The notes under the pieces are model-generated. The model ran no database searches. It was not told the DNA's origin and saw only the letters and a list, made by a program, of their open reading frames with translations. A DNA stretch of 64,000 nt from Pseudomonadota bacterium (lineage in GTDB: Bacteria > Myxococcota_A > UBA796 > GCA-2862545): NCBI GenBank assembly GCA_023954855.1, contig JAGSGY010000011.1, forward strand, positions 1 to 64,000, in the 5' to 3' direction. Shown here piece after piece: positions 43,069-52,234 of this stretch. Both the position numbers and the translations under genes were made by a program. Each line of letters starts with the position of its first letter. Within the stretch, counting starts at the first letter, position 1.

Positions 43069-43392
43069 CTAGAAGGGGGCGTAGAGCGTCAGGAGCGTGT
43101 CGCAGGACATGGTCTCCAGGTCGTCTGCGCTGATGCCGCACAGGTCGAGCGCCTCTTCGAGTTCGTGAGTCGGCAGCGTGCCACTGGCCTGGCTCCAAGA
43201 CCGCCGGCACTCGGAGGCAAAGTCCGAGCGGCTCCGTGCGCCCAAATCGCCCCACGAGATGGCTTCCCACCCCGGATCGGTCTCCTTGCAGGTGTCAATC
43301 GCCGACGCGACGTTTCCGCACAGAGACTCACAGCGGTCGCCGCAGCCCGTGGCCAGGGTGGCTACCAGAATCAATGCGCGAGCGATGCTCAA
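43069..43392 (-). CDS. Small lipoprotein downstream of tRNA-Phe
   Basis: The 107-aa product has a lipoprotein signal (LSIARALILVATLATGC) and a mature domain with four further cysteines (DRCESLCGNVAS ... CKETDPGW ... CRRSW). A TTG start at 43392 is used because the frame upstream runs through the tRNA-Phe gene. No clear ribosome-binding site was seen. No separate promoter lies in the 20 bases between the tRNA and this gene, so it may depend on read-through from the tRNA promoter. Confidence 0.65.
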   Translation of the reverse strand: MSIARALILVATLATGCGDRCESLCGNVASAIDTCKETDPGWEAISWGDLGARSRSDFASECRRSWSQASGTLPTHELEEALDLCGISADDLETMSCDTLLTLYAPF

Positions 43393-43412
43393 GCGCGATG
43401 GGGCGAAAGAGG

Positions 43413-43485
43413 TGGCCAGGGAGGGAGTCGAACCCCCGACACAGGGATTTTCAATCCCCCGCTCTACCAACTGAGCTACCTGGCC
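43413..43485 (-). tRNA. tRNA-Phe (anticodon GAA)
   Basis: The minus strand has acceptor GGCCAGG/CCTGGCC, D arm AGCTCAGTTGGTAGAGC, anticodon stem GGGGA/TCCCT with loop TTGAAAA (anticodon GAA) and T arm GGGGGTTCGACTCCCTC. The 3' end reads ACCT after the acceptor, so CCA is not encoded, unlike the two other tRNAs in the window. Confidence 0.96.
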
Positions 43486-43510
43486 GTGCATCTCTTTCGA
43501 TTGCCCCCGC

Positions 43511-43539
43511 CGATTAACGAGGCTGCCCAGAGGCGTCAA
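43511..43539 (-). promoter_or_regulatory. Sigma-70-like promoter of tRNA-Phe
   Basis: On the minus strand TTGACG (43539-43534), 17 bases, then TAATCG (43516-43511). The predicted start is about 20 bases before the tRNA 5' end. Confidence 0.7.
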
Positions 43540-43559
43540 CGCGTTCGGGTTCGACTTCC

Positions 43560-44945
43560 TCACTCGTACTCGATCTCTTTGACCGCGATGCTAAGTCGGC
43601 CGATGCGGTAGTTGAGGTTCGAGCGGGAGAGCCCGAGACGGCGGGCCGCACGAGCCTGCACACCGCCTGCCTGCTTTAATGCTTCGACGATCAGGTCTCT
43701 CTCGTAGGTGGCAAGGGCTTCCTGCAAGGTAGAGCCCACCTCCGGGAGAGTTGTGGAGCTCTGCGTGGGCGCCTCGAGCCTTGGTGCGCCGGCCGGCGGC
43801 TCGATTTCAAGCACGTCTTGTTTGCCGAGGATGACGGCTCGCTCGATGTGGTGCTGTAGCTGCCGGACATTTCCGGGCCAGTCATACGCGACAAGCAGCT
43901 CCATCGACTGCTGCGAGACCGAAGGGACCGGGCGGTTGGAGCGAGCCGCGTACATGCGCACGAAGTGGTCGACGAGCAGGGGAATGTCCGCGCGCCGCTG
44001 GGCGAGGGAGGGCACGTGCAGGGCCACGACGTTCAGCCGGTAATAGAGGTCTTCGCGAAACCGCTTCTCACGGACCTCTTCCGCGAGATCTTTGTTTGTC
44101 GCCGCGATGACGCGGACGTCAACGGTCAGCGTCTGCGATCCGCCGACCCGCTGGAAGCTGCTCGACTCGAGGACTCGCAGCAGCTTGATCTGCACATGAG
44201 GCTCGATCTCGCCGATCTCGTCGAGCAGCAAGGTGCCGCCGTCGGCCTGCTCGAACTTCCCTTGGTGCTGCCGGATCGCGCCCGTGAATGCGCCCTTCTC
44301 ATGTCCAAAGAGCTCGCTCTCCAACAGGGGCTGCGGAATCGCTGCACAGTTGACGCGGACGAAGGCACCATCGCGGCGGGGGCTTCGCTCGTGGATGGCT
44401 TCGGCGAGCAGCTCCTTGCCCGTGCCGGTGGGGCCCATGAGCAACACGGTGGAGGGCGTTTCCGCGACTGCGGCGATGTCTTCGTAGAGCGAGAGCATCG
44501 ATGGAGTGGTGCCGATCAGACGGGAGAAGCCGTGCGTTTCCTCTACCTGCTTACGAAGCTGTACGAGCTCTGCGCGCAGTGCCTTGGTCTCGAGTGCGCG
44601 CTCCAGGACGAGGAGAAGCTCGTCCTTGCCGACGGGCTTGATGAGGTAGTCCGCGGCGCCGTGCTTCATGGCCCCCACGGCGTCCTCGACGGAGCCGTAG
44701 CCAGTCATCACGACAACGGGCAGCTCTGGCCAGCTCTCGCGAACGGAGGCAAGGAGCTCGATGCCCGTGGCCCCGGGCATCTTCACATCGGTCAGGACGA
44801 GGTCGAAGGGCTCGGCTCGCAGTTGCTCCAGGGCCTCTCCCGGGTGGGTGGCTAGGGTCACGTCCATGCCGGCCTTGCGCAGGTTGACGCGCAACGCAGT
44901 CCGCACCGCCCGATCGTCGTCGACCACGAGGATTCGAGCGCTCAT
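43560..44945 (-). CDS. NtrC-family sigma-54-dependent response regulator
   Basis: The 461-aa product has a receiver (VVDDDRAV, Asp53 in VLTDVKMPG, Lys in LIKPVGKDEL), an AAA+ sigma-54 activation domain with Walker A GPTGTGKE, the sigma-54 contact loop GAFTGA and LLLDEIGEI, and a C-terminal Fis-type HTH (ARRLGLSRSNLNYRIGRL). It drives transcription from sigma-54 promoters after phosphorylation. The ATG at 44945 overlaps the stop of the barrel-SppA gene (ATGA); the frame upstream runs through that gene. No cognate kinase is adjacent. Confidence 0.94.
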   Translation of the reverse strand: MSARILVVDDDRAVRTALRVNLRKAGMDVTLATHPGEALEQLRAEPFDLVLTDVKMPGATGIELLASVRESWPELPVVVMTGYGSVEDAVGAMKHGAADYLIKPVGKDELLLVLERALETKALRAELVQLRKQVEETHGFSRLIGTTPSMLSLYEDIAAVAETPSTVLLMGPTGTGKELLAEAIHERSPRRDGAFVRVNCAAIPQPLLESELFGHEKGAFTGAIRQHQGKFEQADGGTLLLDEIGEIEPHVQIKLLRVLESSSFQRVGGSQTLTVDVRVIAATNKDLAEEVREKRFREDLYYRLNVVALHVPSLAQRRADIPLLVDHFVRMYAARSNRPVPSVSQQSMELLVAYDWPGNVRQLQHHIERAVILGKQDVLEIEPPAGAPRLEAPTQSSTTLPEVGSTLQEALATYERDLIVEALKQAGGVQARAARRLGLSRSNLNYRIGRLSIAVKEIEYE

Positions 44946-47362
44946 CGGATTTCCACGCTCAGCAGGGACGGGTCGACCATCCAGACCAGATCCTCTTGTT
45001 GTGCAAGGGTGAGCCCCATGCTGAGTGCGGGCGGGATGAGTTGCCCTGGTTGCTTGTGCAGACGAGCCTCCCACGACTGCAGGATCGGCAGGGGGACGAA
45101 GGCCTGAATCAGGGACGGAGCGAGGCTTTCGAGGGGGGCCGCCGTGGGGCTGTAGGAGATCAACGAGATCTTCCGACGCTCGGGAATACCCGCCAGCTCG
45201 CGGGCCGCGACGACGGCCTCCTGCAGACCGCCGAGTTCGTCCACCAAACCCACTTCTGCAGCGCGCTTGCCGGACCAAACGCGACCTCGCGCGACTTCTT
45301 CAACCTGTTCGTCCGTCAGCCCGCGACCCGTCGACACCCGGTCCTTGAACTGGTCGTAGGTCGCTTCGACGAGCGACTCCATCCGCGCTTCTTGAATGCC
45401 ATCCCAGGGTGCGAAAGGGGACTCGATGGTGGCGTTACGCCCCCGTGCCAGCTGCTCCGAGTGCACCCCGAGATTCTCGGCGAGGCCCTCGAGGGCGAAC
45501 TTGCCGCTGTAGACGCCGATGGAGCCGGTAATTGTGGTGGGCTCGGCGAGGATTTGGTCGGCGCCGGCGCTCACGTAGTACCCACCCGAAGCGGCCACGC
45601 CGCCCATGCTGACGACGACGGGCTTGCCTTCTCGCTGGACGAGCTGAGTGGCTCGCCAGATTTCGTCCGAGGCGTAGGCGGATCCGCCTGGAGAGTCCAC
45701 GCGCATCACGACGGCGCGAACGGTGGGGTCCTTCGCGGCCTCGAAGAGCTGCTTGGTAACCGTGGCGCTGCCGGAACTCTTCGCCCCCAGAATGCCGCCC
45801 GAACTGGACGGTCCGCTGGTGATGACTCCCTCCACGTAGATGACGGCGATTCGGGACGGGTCTTCCCAGGGCGATCGCGGCTGCGGAAGGCGGTCAATGG
45901 GCGTGATGCGCACCGAACCGCCGTACAGCCAGTCGAGCTCGCCTTCGACCTGATCCGGGTAGAGCAGCACATCCACCAGCCCAAGATCGAGCGCGCGCTC
46001 CGCGGGCCACGGCGCACCGTTCACCCACTCCTCGACAACCTCGGGCGAGACCTCCCGGCCCTCGGCTACGCCAGTCACGAGTGACTCGTAGGTGTCGTCG
46101 AGAATGGCGTTCATCTGCTCAAGGCTCGCTTCGCTGGGCCCGGTCTCGGTGTACTGTTCGACGGCGGACTTGTATTCGCTGCGGCGTACGAACTGAGGCT
46201 CCACCCCGAGCACGTCGAACGCTCCACCGAAGTGGGTGAGTTCGGCCGAGAGACCGACGAATCGCAGTTCTGCTGCGGGGTGAAGGGCGACTCGGTCCGC
46301 AGCGGCGGCCACATAGTAGGCACCATTTCCGGGTGCGCCCTGCAGGTACACCAGTACGTTCTTACCGTGGCTGCGCAGGGACGTGACGCGGGCTCGGATT
46401 TCCTCGTAGCGCGCGAAGGACATCGAGCCTGCTCCGAGGGAGATCACCACGCCGCGGGTGCCTCGGTCAGACTCAACTTGTCGCAGCAGCTCCAGGGTCT
46501 GAAGCCAGGACCGCTCCGGCTCGAGGAAGAGGGTCGTCGGTGGTTGATACGGGTGATCTGCAATCGGGGCTGCAGCCACCCTGCGGCCCGACCGGAAGAG
46601 CGTCTCCCCTGGTTCGTCGGTCCCCAGGAAGGCCGTGACGGCGCCGTCGGTCCACTCGGATGTGGTGCCGACCCCGCCGCCGAAGCCGTTGAAGTAGAGC
46701 TCGAGCCCCATGGACCAGGTGAGGGGGGTGCCATCGTCGAGCACCTTGCTGGCGGCGCCGCGAAGGAACAGCCCCTCCACGGGCCGAAGTCGGGCTGCAA
46801 CCTGCACGCGATCCGTGCTCACCGGACCGAAGTCGCGAAACAGGTCTGCACCGACCGTCAAAGCATCGCCAAACGGGCGCACAGCGAATCCACCACCCGT
46901 GTGAGCAGGGGCTCCTGTGTGTGGGCTGCCCATGTTGCGAAACGTGGTTCCAATTCCAAACCAAGGGAGGGGACGCCAAGATGCGCTGCCGTCGTACGCG
47001 ACGAAGTTGCCGTCCTCGGCGCCGAGGTGCCACGCGAGACGCCAGCCGATGGCGAGCCGCTCGGGCAGCTCGAACCCACTGGCGTAGTCAATGGTCCACT
47101 GGTTGGTTCCGTCGGCGCCGCTGAAGTTGTGGACGCCGAAACCCAGGCTGCCGACCCCTGCGGTGAGCGCGATGGAGCGTGCTCCACCTTGAATGGGTTG
47201 GTGGATGAAGATCCCGCCGCGCCGATCGGCGTCGTAGGCGAGGTTGGCGGGGTTCACCCACAGTGTGCCCGGTCCGGACTCGGTCGCGATGGAGCTGGCT
47301 ACCAAGGCCGGCCGGTCGGGGCTTTGTCCGAGTGCAAGTGCGATGAGCAGCGAAGCGAGCAT
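44942..47362 (-). CDS. SppA-type protease fused to an N-terminal beta-barrel-like domain
   Basis: The 806-aa product has a signal peptide (MLASLLIALALGQS) and then ~240 residues of alternating strands (GGIFIHQPIQGGARSIALTAGVGSLGFGV, TWSMGLELYFNGFGGGVG) resembling an outer-membrane barrel. Tandem SppA domains follow, with dyad Lys in RRSEYKSAVEQY and nucleophile Ser in RVDSPGGSAYASDE, plus ASGGYYVSAGADQI. Normal SppA is ~600 aa and anchored in the inner membrane, so this architecture places the protease elsewhere in the envelope. GGGAGAGG precedes the ATG. The downstream NtrC-type regulator is coupled by ATGA. Confidence 0.85.
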   Translation of the reverse strand: MLASLLIALALGQSPDRPALVASSIATESGPGTLWVNPANLAYDADRRGGIFIHQPIQGGARSIALTAGVGSLGFGVHNFSGADGTNQWTIDYASGFELPERLAIGWRLAWHLGAEDGNFVAYDGSASWRPLPWFGIGTTFRNMGSPHTGAPAHTGGGFAVRPFGDALTVGADLFRDFGPVSTDRVQVAARLRPVEGLFLRGAASKVLDDGTPLTWSMGLELYFNGFGGGVGTTSEWTDGAVTAFLGTDEPGETLFRSGRRVAAAPIADHPYQPPTTLFLEPERSWLQTLELLRQVESDRGTRGVVISLGAGSMSFARYEEIRARVTSLRSHGKNVLVYLQGAPGNGAYYVAAAADRVALHPAAELRFVGLSAELTHFGGAFDVLGVEPQFVRRSEYKSAVEQYTETGPSEASLEQMNAILDDTYESLVTGVAEGREVSPEVVEEWVNGAPWPAERALDLGLVDVLLYPDQVEGELDWLYGGSVRITPIDRLPQPRSPWEDPSRIAVIYVEGVITSGPSSSGGILGAKSSGSATVTKQLFEAAKDPTVRAVVMRVDSPGGSAYASDEIWRATQLVQREGKPVVVSMGGVAASGGYYVSAGADQILAEPTTITGSIGVYSGKFALEGLAENLGVHSEQLARGRNATIESPFAPWDGIQEARMESLVEATYDQFKDRVSTGRGLTDEQVEEVARGRVWSGKRAAEVGLVDELGGLQEAVVAARELAGIPERRKISLISYSPTAAPLESLAPSLIQAFVPLPILQSWEARLHKQPGQLIPPALSMGLTLAQQEDLVWMVDPSLLSVEIR

Positions 47363-47528
47363 GGTTCCTCTCCCGGGGAGAGTAGCCCGAGTGAGGCGGA
47401 GATGGCCGTCACGTGGAACTCAGCGGGGTAATCGCGGTCTCAGAAGGGGCACCAACACGCTATGCTGATTGTGCCGGCGCTCTCCATGAGGGCCGTTTCC
47501 CCTCCGCTCTCGCCCCCCCCGAGCCTTC

Positions 47529-49019
47529 ATGCAGTCTCTCGCGCGAATCCTTATGGTCATCCTGGCGACCTCTCTGCTGTTCGAGCCTCCGGCCGTCGCG
47601 GAGCCTGCCGACGCACCGACGATCGAGCAGATGCTCGAGCCGATCACGAAGGAGCGGGCGTTTCGCTCGTTCCGTTCAGCTATGCAGGTCATCCACGTCG
47701 CGTCCGGCGAAGAGGTGTTCTCGCGTAGCGAAGAGCGCGCCCTCGTTCCCGCATCCACGATGAAGGCCATCACCGCTGCTACTGCCCTCCGGACGTTGGG
47801 GCCGGCCCACCGCTTCGAGACGGAGTTCCTCATCGACGGGAAGGTGGATGCCTCCGGAGTGCTCCGCGGGGACCTCGTCGTTCGAGGGGGAGGGGATCCC
47901 ACACTGGTGGTCGAGAAGCTCTGGAAGATGGTGGTGGATCTGGAACTCGAAGGCGTCGAACGTATCGACGGCAACGTGATCTACGACGACAGCTACATGT
48001 CCAGGAACCACCGCATCGCAGGCTGGAACAAGGCCAACGACATCAAGCGCGGGCCGTCCTACTTCGCCCCCATCGGCGCGCTCTCGGTGAACTTCAACAA
48101 CGTGTCCCTCGTGATTCGTCCCGGTGCCGAGGTCGGCAAGCCTGCCCGGGCCCGGCTCGAGACCGAGGCCGGCGACTACGTCGAGATTCACTCCGAGGAG
48201 CTGATCACCTCTGCTGCGGACGGCCGTCTGCGTCTGTCGATTGACAGGGTCGTAGAGGATGATGGCTCCATGGCCTTCACTCTCGACGGCTCGGTGCCCC
48301 TCGACATGGATGCTCGCCGTTTCTACCGCACCGTCGAGGATCCGACGGCCCACTTCATGGCGGTGTTCGAGGGCTTGCTGGACCGTCAGGGCATTCGGGT
48401 CGACGGTCGGCACAAGCGCGGAGCGGTTCCGGACTCAGCCGAGCGGATCGTGAAGCTTCGCTCGCCTCCGCTCACGGCCATCCTGATGGACATGAACAAG
48501 TTCTCGAACAACTTCATGGCTGAGCAGGTCACCCGCGCGCTCGGAGCCGAGGTCCACGGCGAGGGCTCAAATGATCAGGGAGTCAGGGTCATCACCGATT
48601 ACATGGTCTCCCTCGGCCTTGATGCGGACGACTTCGCCATCGCGAACGGCAGTGGCCTGTCTCGAGAGACGCGACTACAGCCCACCCACCTGACGGCGGT
48701 GCTCCTCGATATGGTCGATGATCCTCGCGTAGGTGCGGAGTTCCGTGCTTCGCTCGCGATCGCAGGGACGGACGGAACACTGTGGCGTCGCCTAAACGAC
48801 CAGCCCGGGCGGTTGCGCGGGAAGACGGGGACGGTCGATGGCGTGCACTGCTTGGCTGGGTACATGGAGGCGGCCGATGGCGAGCTGTATGCGTTTGCCT
48901 TTCTTGCGAATGATATTCGCGGCGGCACCGGCAAGGTGAAGGGCATTCACGACCGTCTCGCGCGTAAGATCTTTGAGACCACATGGTCTCCGAACACGTC
49001 GGGGGGAGCGACTCAATGA
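47529..49019 (+). CDS. dacB: D-alanyl-D-alanine carboxypeptidase/endopeptidase (PBP4)
   Basis: The 496-aa exported penicillin-binding protein of the S13 family trims or cleaves peptidoglycan cross-links. Motifs are SxxK (Ser76 in VPASTMKAI), SxN (KFSNNFMAEQVTR) and KTG (RGKTGTVDGVHC), with the long inserted domain between the first two motifs typical of PBP4. The signal peptide is at residues 1-24. It is divergent from the barrel-SppA gene. Confidence 0.95.
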   Translation: MQSLARILMVILATSLLFEPPAVAEPADAPTIEQMLEPITKERAFRSFRSAMQVIHVASGEEVFSRSEERALVPASTMKAITAATALRTLGPAHRFETEFLIDGKVDASGVLRGDLVVRGGGDPTLVVEKLWKMVVDLELEGVERIDGNVIYDDSYMSRNHRIAGWNKANDIKRGPSYFAPIGALSVNFNNVSLVIRPGAEVGKPARARLETEAGDYVEIHSEELITSAADGRLRLSIDRVVEDDGSMAFTLDGSVPLDMDARRFYRTVEDPTAHFMAVFEGLLDRQGIRVDGRHKRGAVPDSAERIVKLRSPPLTAILMDMNKFSNNFMAEQVTRALGAEVHGEGSNDQGVRVITDYMVSLGLDADDFAIANGSGLSRETRLQPTHLTAVLLDMVDDPRVGAEFRASLAIAGTDGTLWRRLNDQPGRLRGKTGTVDGVHCLAGYMEAADGELYAFAFLANDIRGGTGKVKGIHDRLARKIFETTWSPNTSGGATQ

Positions 49020-49131
49020 GGCTGTGTGGCTCGCCGCGGATGCCTCTGACCCGATAGGTGGGGGCGCCTAAGTTCGAGTTGCGAGCAATTTCTTGGACCT
49101 CGGGTCCACCCGACAAGGTCCGGTCGGACGT

Positions 49132-49161
49132 TTGACACCTCAAACGAGGCGACGGTATACC
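49132..49161 (+). promoter_or_regulatory. Sigma-70-like promoter of the Agl/Glt-like locus
   Basis: A perfect TTGACA (49132-49137), an 18-base spacer and TATACC (49156-49161) lie in the 200-base gap after dacB. The predicted start near 49168 would leave a leader of about 50 bases before the first gene. Confidence 0.7.
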
Positions 49162-49219
49162 CACCCGCCGACCGGCTCAGATACACTGCAGCGGGTTGGC
49201 GATCTCCGGAGACAGCTAG

Positions 49220-49885
49220 ATGCGAATTTCCACCGTGGCGCGAGCAGCAGCGTTCAGCGCTCTGCTCCTCGCAAGCACGGCCCTCGCGCAGGATGAGGGC
49301 GGCTTGAGTGATGGCGATTCCGCCGCAGCCGAGCCGGAGCTGCCCGATGCGGCGGCTACCGAGCGAAGCTTCAACAGAGAGCTACGCACCGTTGAGCAAG
49401 ACGTCACGCGCCTCAAAGAGCGTGTGTTTCGGTCAAAAGCGACGCTGCAGCTTCTGAAGGAACTGGTCGTCGAGGGCGCGAGTCTCGGGTCGCGGGTGGT
49501 CATCCACCACGTCAACGAGATGGGGCCGTCCTACACGATGGAGTCGATTCAGTACTTCCTCGATGGGCGAAACGTCTACAACAACGCCGACTTCGAGGAC
49601 GGTCTCGACCATCTTCGCGACATGAAGGTGCATGAGCAGAGCGTGCCCCCCGGGCCCCACACCTTGCAGGTGCAGTACTCGCTGCGCGGCAACGGCTTCG
49701 GCATCTTCAGCTACCTGCGTACGTACTCGTTCAAGGTTCAGTCCTCGTTCGAGTTCGAAGTCGACGACGGTATGGCGACCTCAGTACGGGTCATCGCCGA
49801 CGAGCACAAGGGCTTGACGCGGACCTTCATGGACCGCCCCAACGTCAAGTACATGCCCGACACCCAGCCGATCCGGTCGGAGTAG
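49220..49885 (+). CDS. Exported coiled-coil/beta protein, first gene of the Agl/Glt-like locus
   Basis: The 221-aa product has a signal peptide (MRISTVARAAAFSALLLASTALA), an acidic linker, a coiled-coil segment (NRELRTVEQDVTRLKERVFRSKATLQLLKELV) and a C-terminal domain that looks like a beta sandwich (HTLQVQYSLRGNGFGIFSYLRTYSFKVQ). I do not recognise a named family. Its place at the head of the operon, 24 bases before the TPR gene, implies a periplasmic part of the machine. Confidence 0.8.
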   Translation: MRISTVARAAAFSALLLASTALAQDEGGLSDGDSAAAEPELPDAAATERSFNRELRTVEQDVTRLKERVFRSKATLQLLKELVVEGASLGSRVVIHHVNEMGPSYTMESIQYFLDGRNVYNNADFEDGLDHLRDMKVHEQSVPPGPHTLQVQYSLRGNGFGIFSYLRTYSFKVQSSFEFEVDDGMATSVRVIADEHKGLTRTFMDRPNVKYMPDTQPIRSE

Positions 49886-49909
49886 GCGGTTTTCGCCAAG
49901 GAGCTGAGA

Positions 49910-52234
49910 ATGCCATTCCCGCTCGTGCGCCGTGGTCTTGTGGTGCGCCTTGCGACGCTGGGTCTACTGCTCGCTCCCGCGGTTTCGCTGGGAGCCGATT
50001 CGTTCAAGCAACGGATCAATGAGCTGACCAAGGCTGTCGACAACCTCGACGGACAGGCGCGCACGCTTGATTCCAGCATTGCGCCTGGACGGGGCATCCT
50101 CTCTCGCGAGATGGCGACGCTTCGCTACCAAGATGCCGTCTACGACTTCATGCTCGGCGAGTACGAGCCCGCTGCCGAGGAGTTCTTTTCTCTGGTCGCG
50201 AGCGGAGTCCTCACTGACGCCGGCCTCCATCGCGACAGCGAGTGGTACCTGGCGGAGTCCCTGTTTCAGATGGGGAACGCGGCCACAGCGGAAGGCCAGT
50301 ACCAGTCGATCGCCTCGAACAACAACCACCCGTTTCGCGAGGATGCTGTCAGGCGTCTTCTCGAGCTCTACGCCGTCACGGGTCAGTCCGAGCTGTTCTA
50401 CGAGATCTATCGACGTGAGATCGTCTCGGGAAAGGTCGCTCCGAGTCCGCTGGTCACGTACACGGTCGCCAAGGCCTTCTACGCTCAGTCCGAGCGCACT
50501 GAGGCACGCGAGCAGTTTGCGCGCATTCCGGCCGAGTCCGAGTGGTATGCCCGCGCACGGTACTTCCTTGGCGTCATCGAAGTCGCTGGCGGAAGCTTTG
50601 AGACCGCGCTTCCGTACTTCCTCGAAGTGGCGGACTTGCCTCCGCAGACCGTGGCCGACCGTCAGGTGCAGGACCAGGCGTTGCTCGCCATCGGTCGTCT
50701 TCAGTATGAGCTCGGTCGCTACGACGAGGCGAGTTCTGCCTACATCCGAATCGGCGGTGACTCCGAGTTTCTCGCGGACAAGCTCTACGAAGTGGTTTGG
50801 GTCTACGTGAAGCAAGAGCGCTGGGCAGAAGCCCTGCGCGCCGTCGAGGTGTTCCTCCTCGGCTTCCCGGAGCACGAGTACACCGCTCGCCTCAAGCTAC
50901 TTGAAGGTCACCTGCACCTGCAGCAGGACCAGTATGAGCCGGCGCTGGTGTCGTACGAAGATGTGATCAGCGACTACACACCGGTTCGTGACCGCTTCGC
51001 TGATCTCGCGGGGTCCGACGATGATCCTGGCCGCTATTTTCAGCGTGTGCTCGAGATCTCGCGCGGCGAGCTCTCTGCCGATCGCGCCCTTCCGGCATAC
51101 GCGGTCGCGATGATGCTCGCGGATGACGAGCTCTCTCGCTCGATCTCGGTGTACGAAGACCTCCTGATTCAGGAGGAGGTCGTTGCGACCTCCGAGGCGC
51201 TGATCGTCGAAATCAAGGATGCGCTGTCGAAATCCGAGTCCGTGGGTGGCTTTGGCGAGATTGCCTACCAGGCCTCGACCAACCAGTACCTCACGCTGCG
51301 CACTGAGCTCGATGTGCTCGCACTCGAAGAAGAGTGGCTCATTAAGAACTCGCCGAACAAGCGTATGGCTGACGAGATCGGCCCGCTCGTCGTGCAACGC
51401 GACTCGATTGAGGCTCGCCTGGCTGACCAGGGCGGTACGGGAAGCTCAACGACTCCCGATCAGCCCGCTCCCAAGACCTACTCCGCCGAAGAGCGCCGCC
51501 GGATCGACCTGACCAAAGAGGTGGCGTCGCTCCGTGAGCAGGCTGAGCGGCTGATCGAGGTCGCTGCGGATCCGAGTGCAGACCCGGACGCCAAGGCCGA
51601 AGCAGCCCTGGCACTCGAGGACGTGGAACTCTCGCTCGCGGAGCAGGGAGCCAATCTTCAGGAACTCGGCGGCCCCCTCGAAGGCGACACGACTGTGAGC
51701 GTCGCTGGGTCTGGGTCTGGCGGTGGGGGTTGGGCGCTGGAGCTGTCACGGGAGATTCAGCAGCTGCGCGCCCAGTACCAGCCGTATCGACCTGCCGGTG
51801 ACACGGGCCAGGCGGCGCTCATGAGTGCTCGCTTTGACGGCATGTACACGACGCTCGAGCACGACAGTGACTTGTACGCCGAGATCCTCGACCGCGTTGC
51901 GAGCGCACAGTCCTCTGAGATGGACAAGATTCGCAGCCGTTTCGAGGCCGAAGTGCGGCAGGTCGAGCGCCAGAAGGGCGACCTCGTCGGGACACTCACC
52001 GAGGTCGAGAACGTGTCGGTAGCACTGACGCGCGATGGCTTTGGCCGCCTAGAGGGCTTCTTCAGCGAAGCGCTTCTGGGAGCAGACGTCGGCATTGTCG
52101 ACGTCTTCTGGGCCGAGAAGCTCGAGACAGGTGAGCGCCGCGAGCGACTCGCCGAGGAACGCAACGAGCTGATCGACGAACTCGAGAGTCGCTTCTCTCT
52201 GATTCGCTCCAAGCTCGGTGAGGAGAAGAACTGA
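49910..52234 (+). CDS. Periplasmic TPR/coiled-coil protein (GltC-like in style)
   Basis: The 774-aa product has a signal peptide (VVRLATLGLLLAPAVSLGA), TPR-like helical repeats over about residues 50-430 (YQDAVYDFMLGEYEPAAEEFFSLV, ALLAIGRLQYELGRYDEASSAYI) and a coiled-coil C-terminal third (EERRRIDLTKEVASLREQAERL). Size and layout recall periplasmic TPR protein GltC of the Myxococcus gliding machine, but this is a resemblance, not a proven orthology. Its stop overlaps the next start (TGATG). Confidence 0.8.
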   Translation: MPFPLVRRGLVVRLATLGLLLAPAVSLGADSFKQRINELTKAVDNLDGQARTLDSSIAPGRGILSREMATLRYQDAVYDFMLGEYEPAAEEFFSLVASGVLTDAGLHRDSEWYLAESLFQMGNAATAEGQYQSIASNNNHPFREDAVRRLLELYAVTGQSELFYEIYRREIVSGKVAPSPLVTYTVAKAFYAQSERTEAREQFARIPAESEWYARARYFLGVIEVAGGSFETALPYFLEVADLPPQTVADRQVQDQALLAIGRLQYELGRYDEASSAYIRIGGDSEFLADKLYEVVWVYVKQERWAEALRAVEVFLLGFPEHEYTARLKLLEGHLHLQQDQYEPALVSYEDVISDYTPVRDRFADLAGSDDDPGRYFQRVLEISRGELSADRALPAYAVAMMLADDELSRSISVYEDLLIQEEVVATSEALIVEIKDALSKSESVGGFGEIAYQASTNQYLTLRTELDVLALEEEWLIKNSPNKRMADEIGPLVVQRDSIEARLADQGGTGSSTTPDQPAPKTYSAEERRRIDLTKEVASLREQAERLIEVAADPSADPDAKAEAALALEDVELSLAEQGANLQELGGPLEGDTTVSVAGSGSGGGGWALELSREIQQLRAQYQPYRPAGDTGQAALMSARFDGMYTTLEHDSDLYAEILDRVASAQSSEMDKIRSRFEAEVRQVERQKGDLVGTLTEVENVSVALTRDGFGRLEGFFSEALLGADVGIVDVFWAEKLETGERRERLAEERNELIDELESRFSLIRSKLGEEKN

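Noticed and set aside
46232-47431. 399-codon plus-strand frame inside the barrel-SppA gene
   Set aside because: It is a shadow of the real minus-strand gene and has no recognisable domain.
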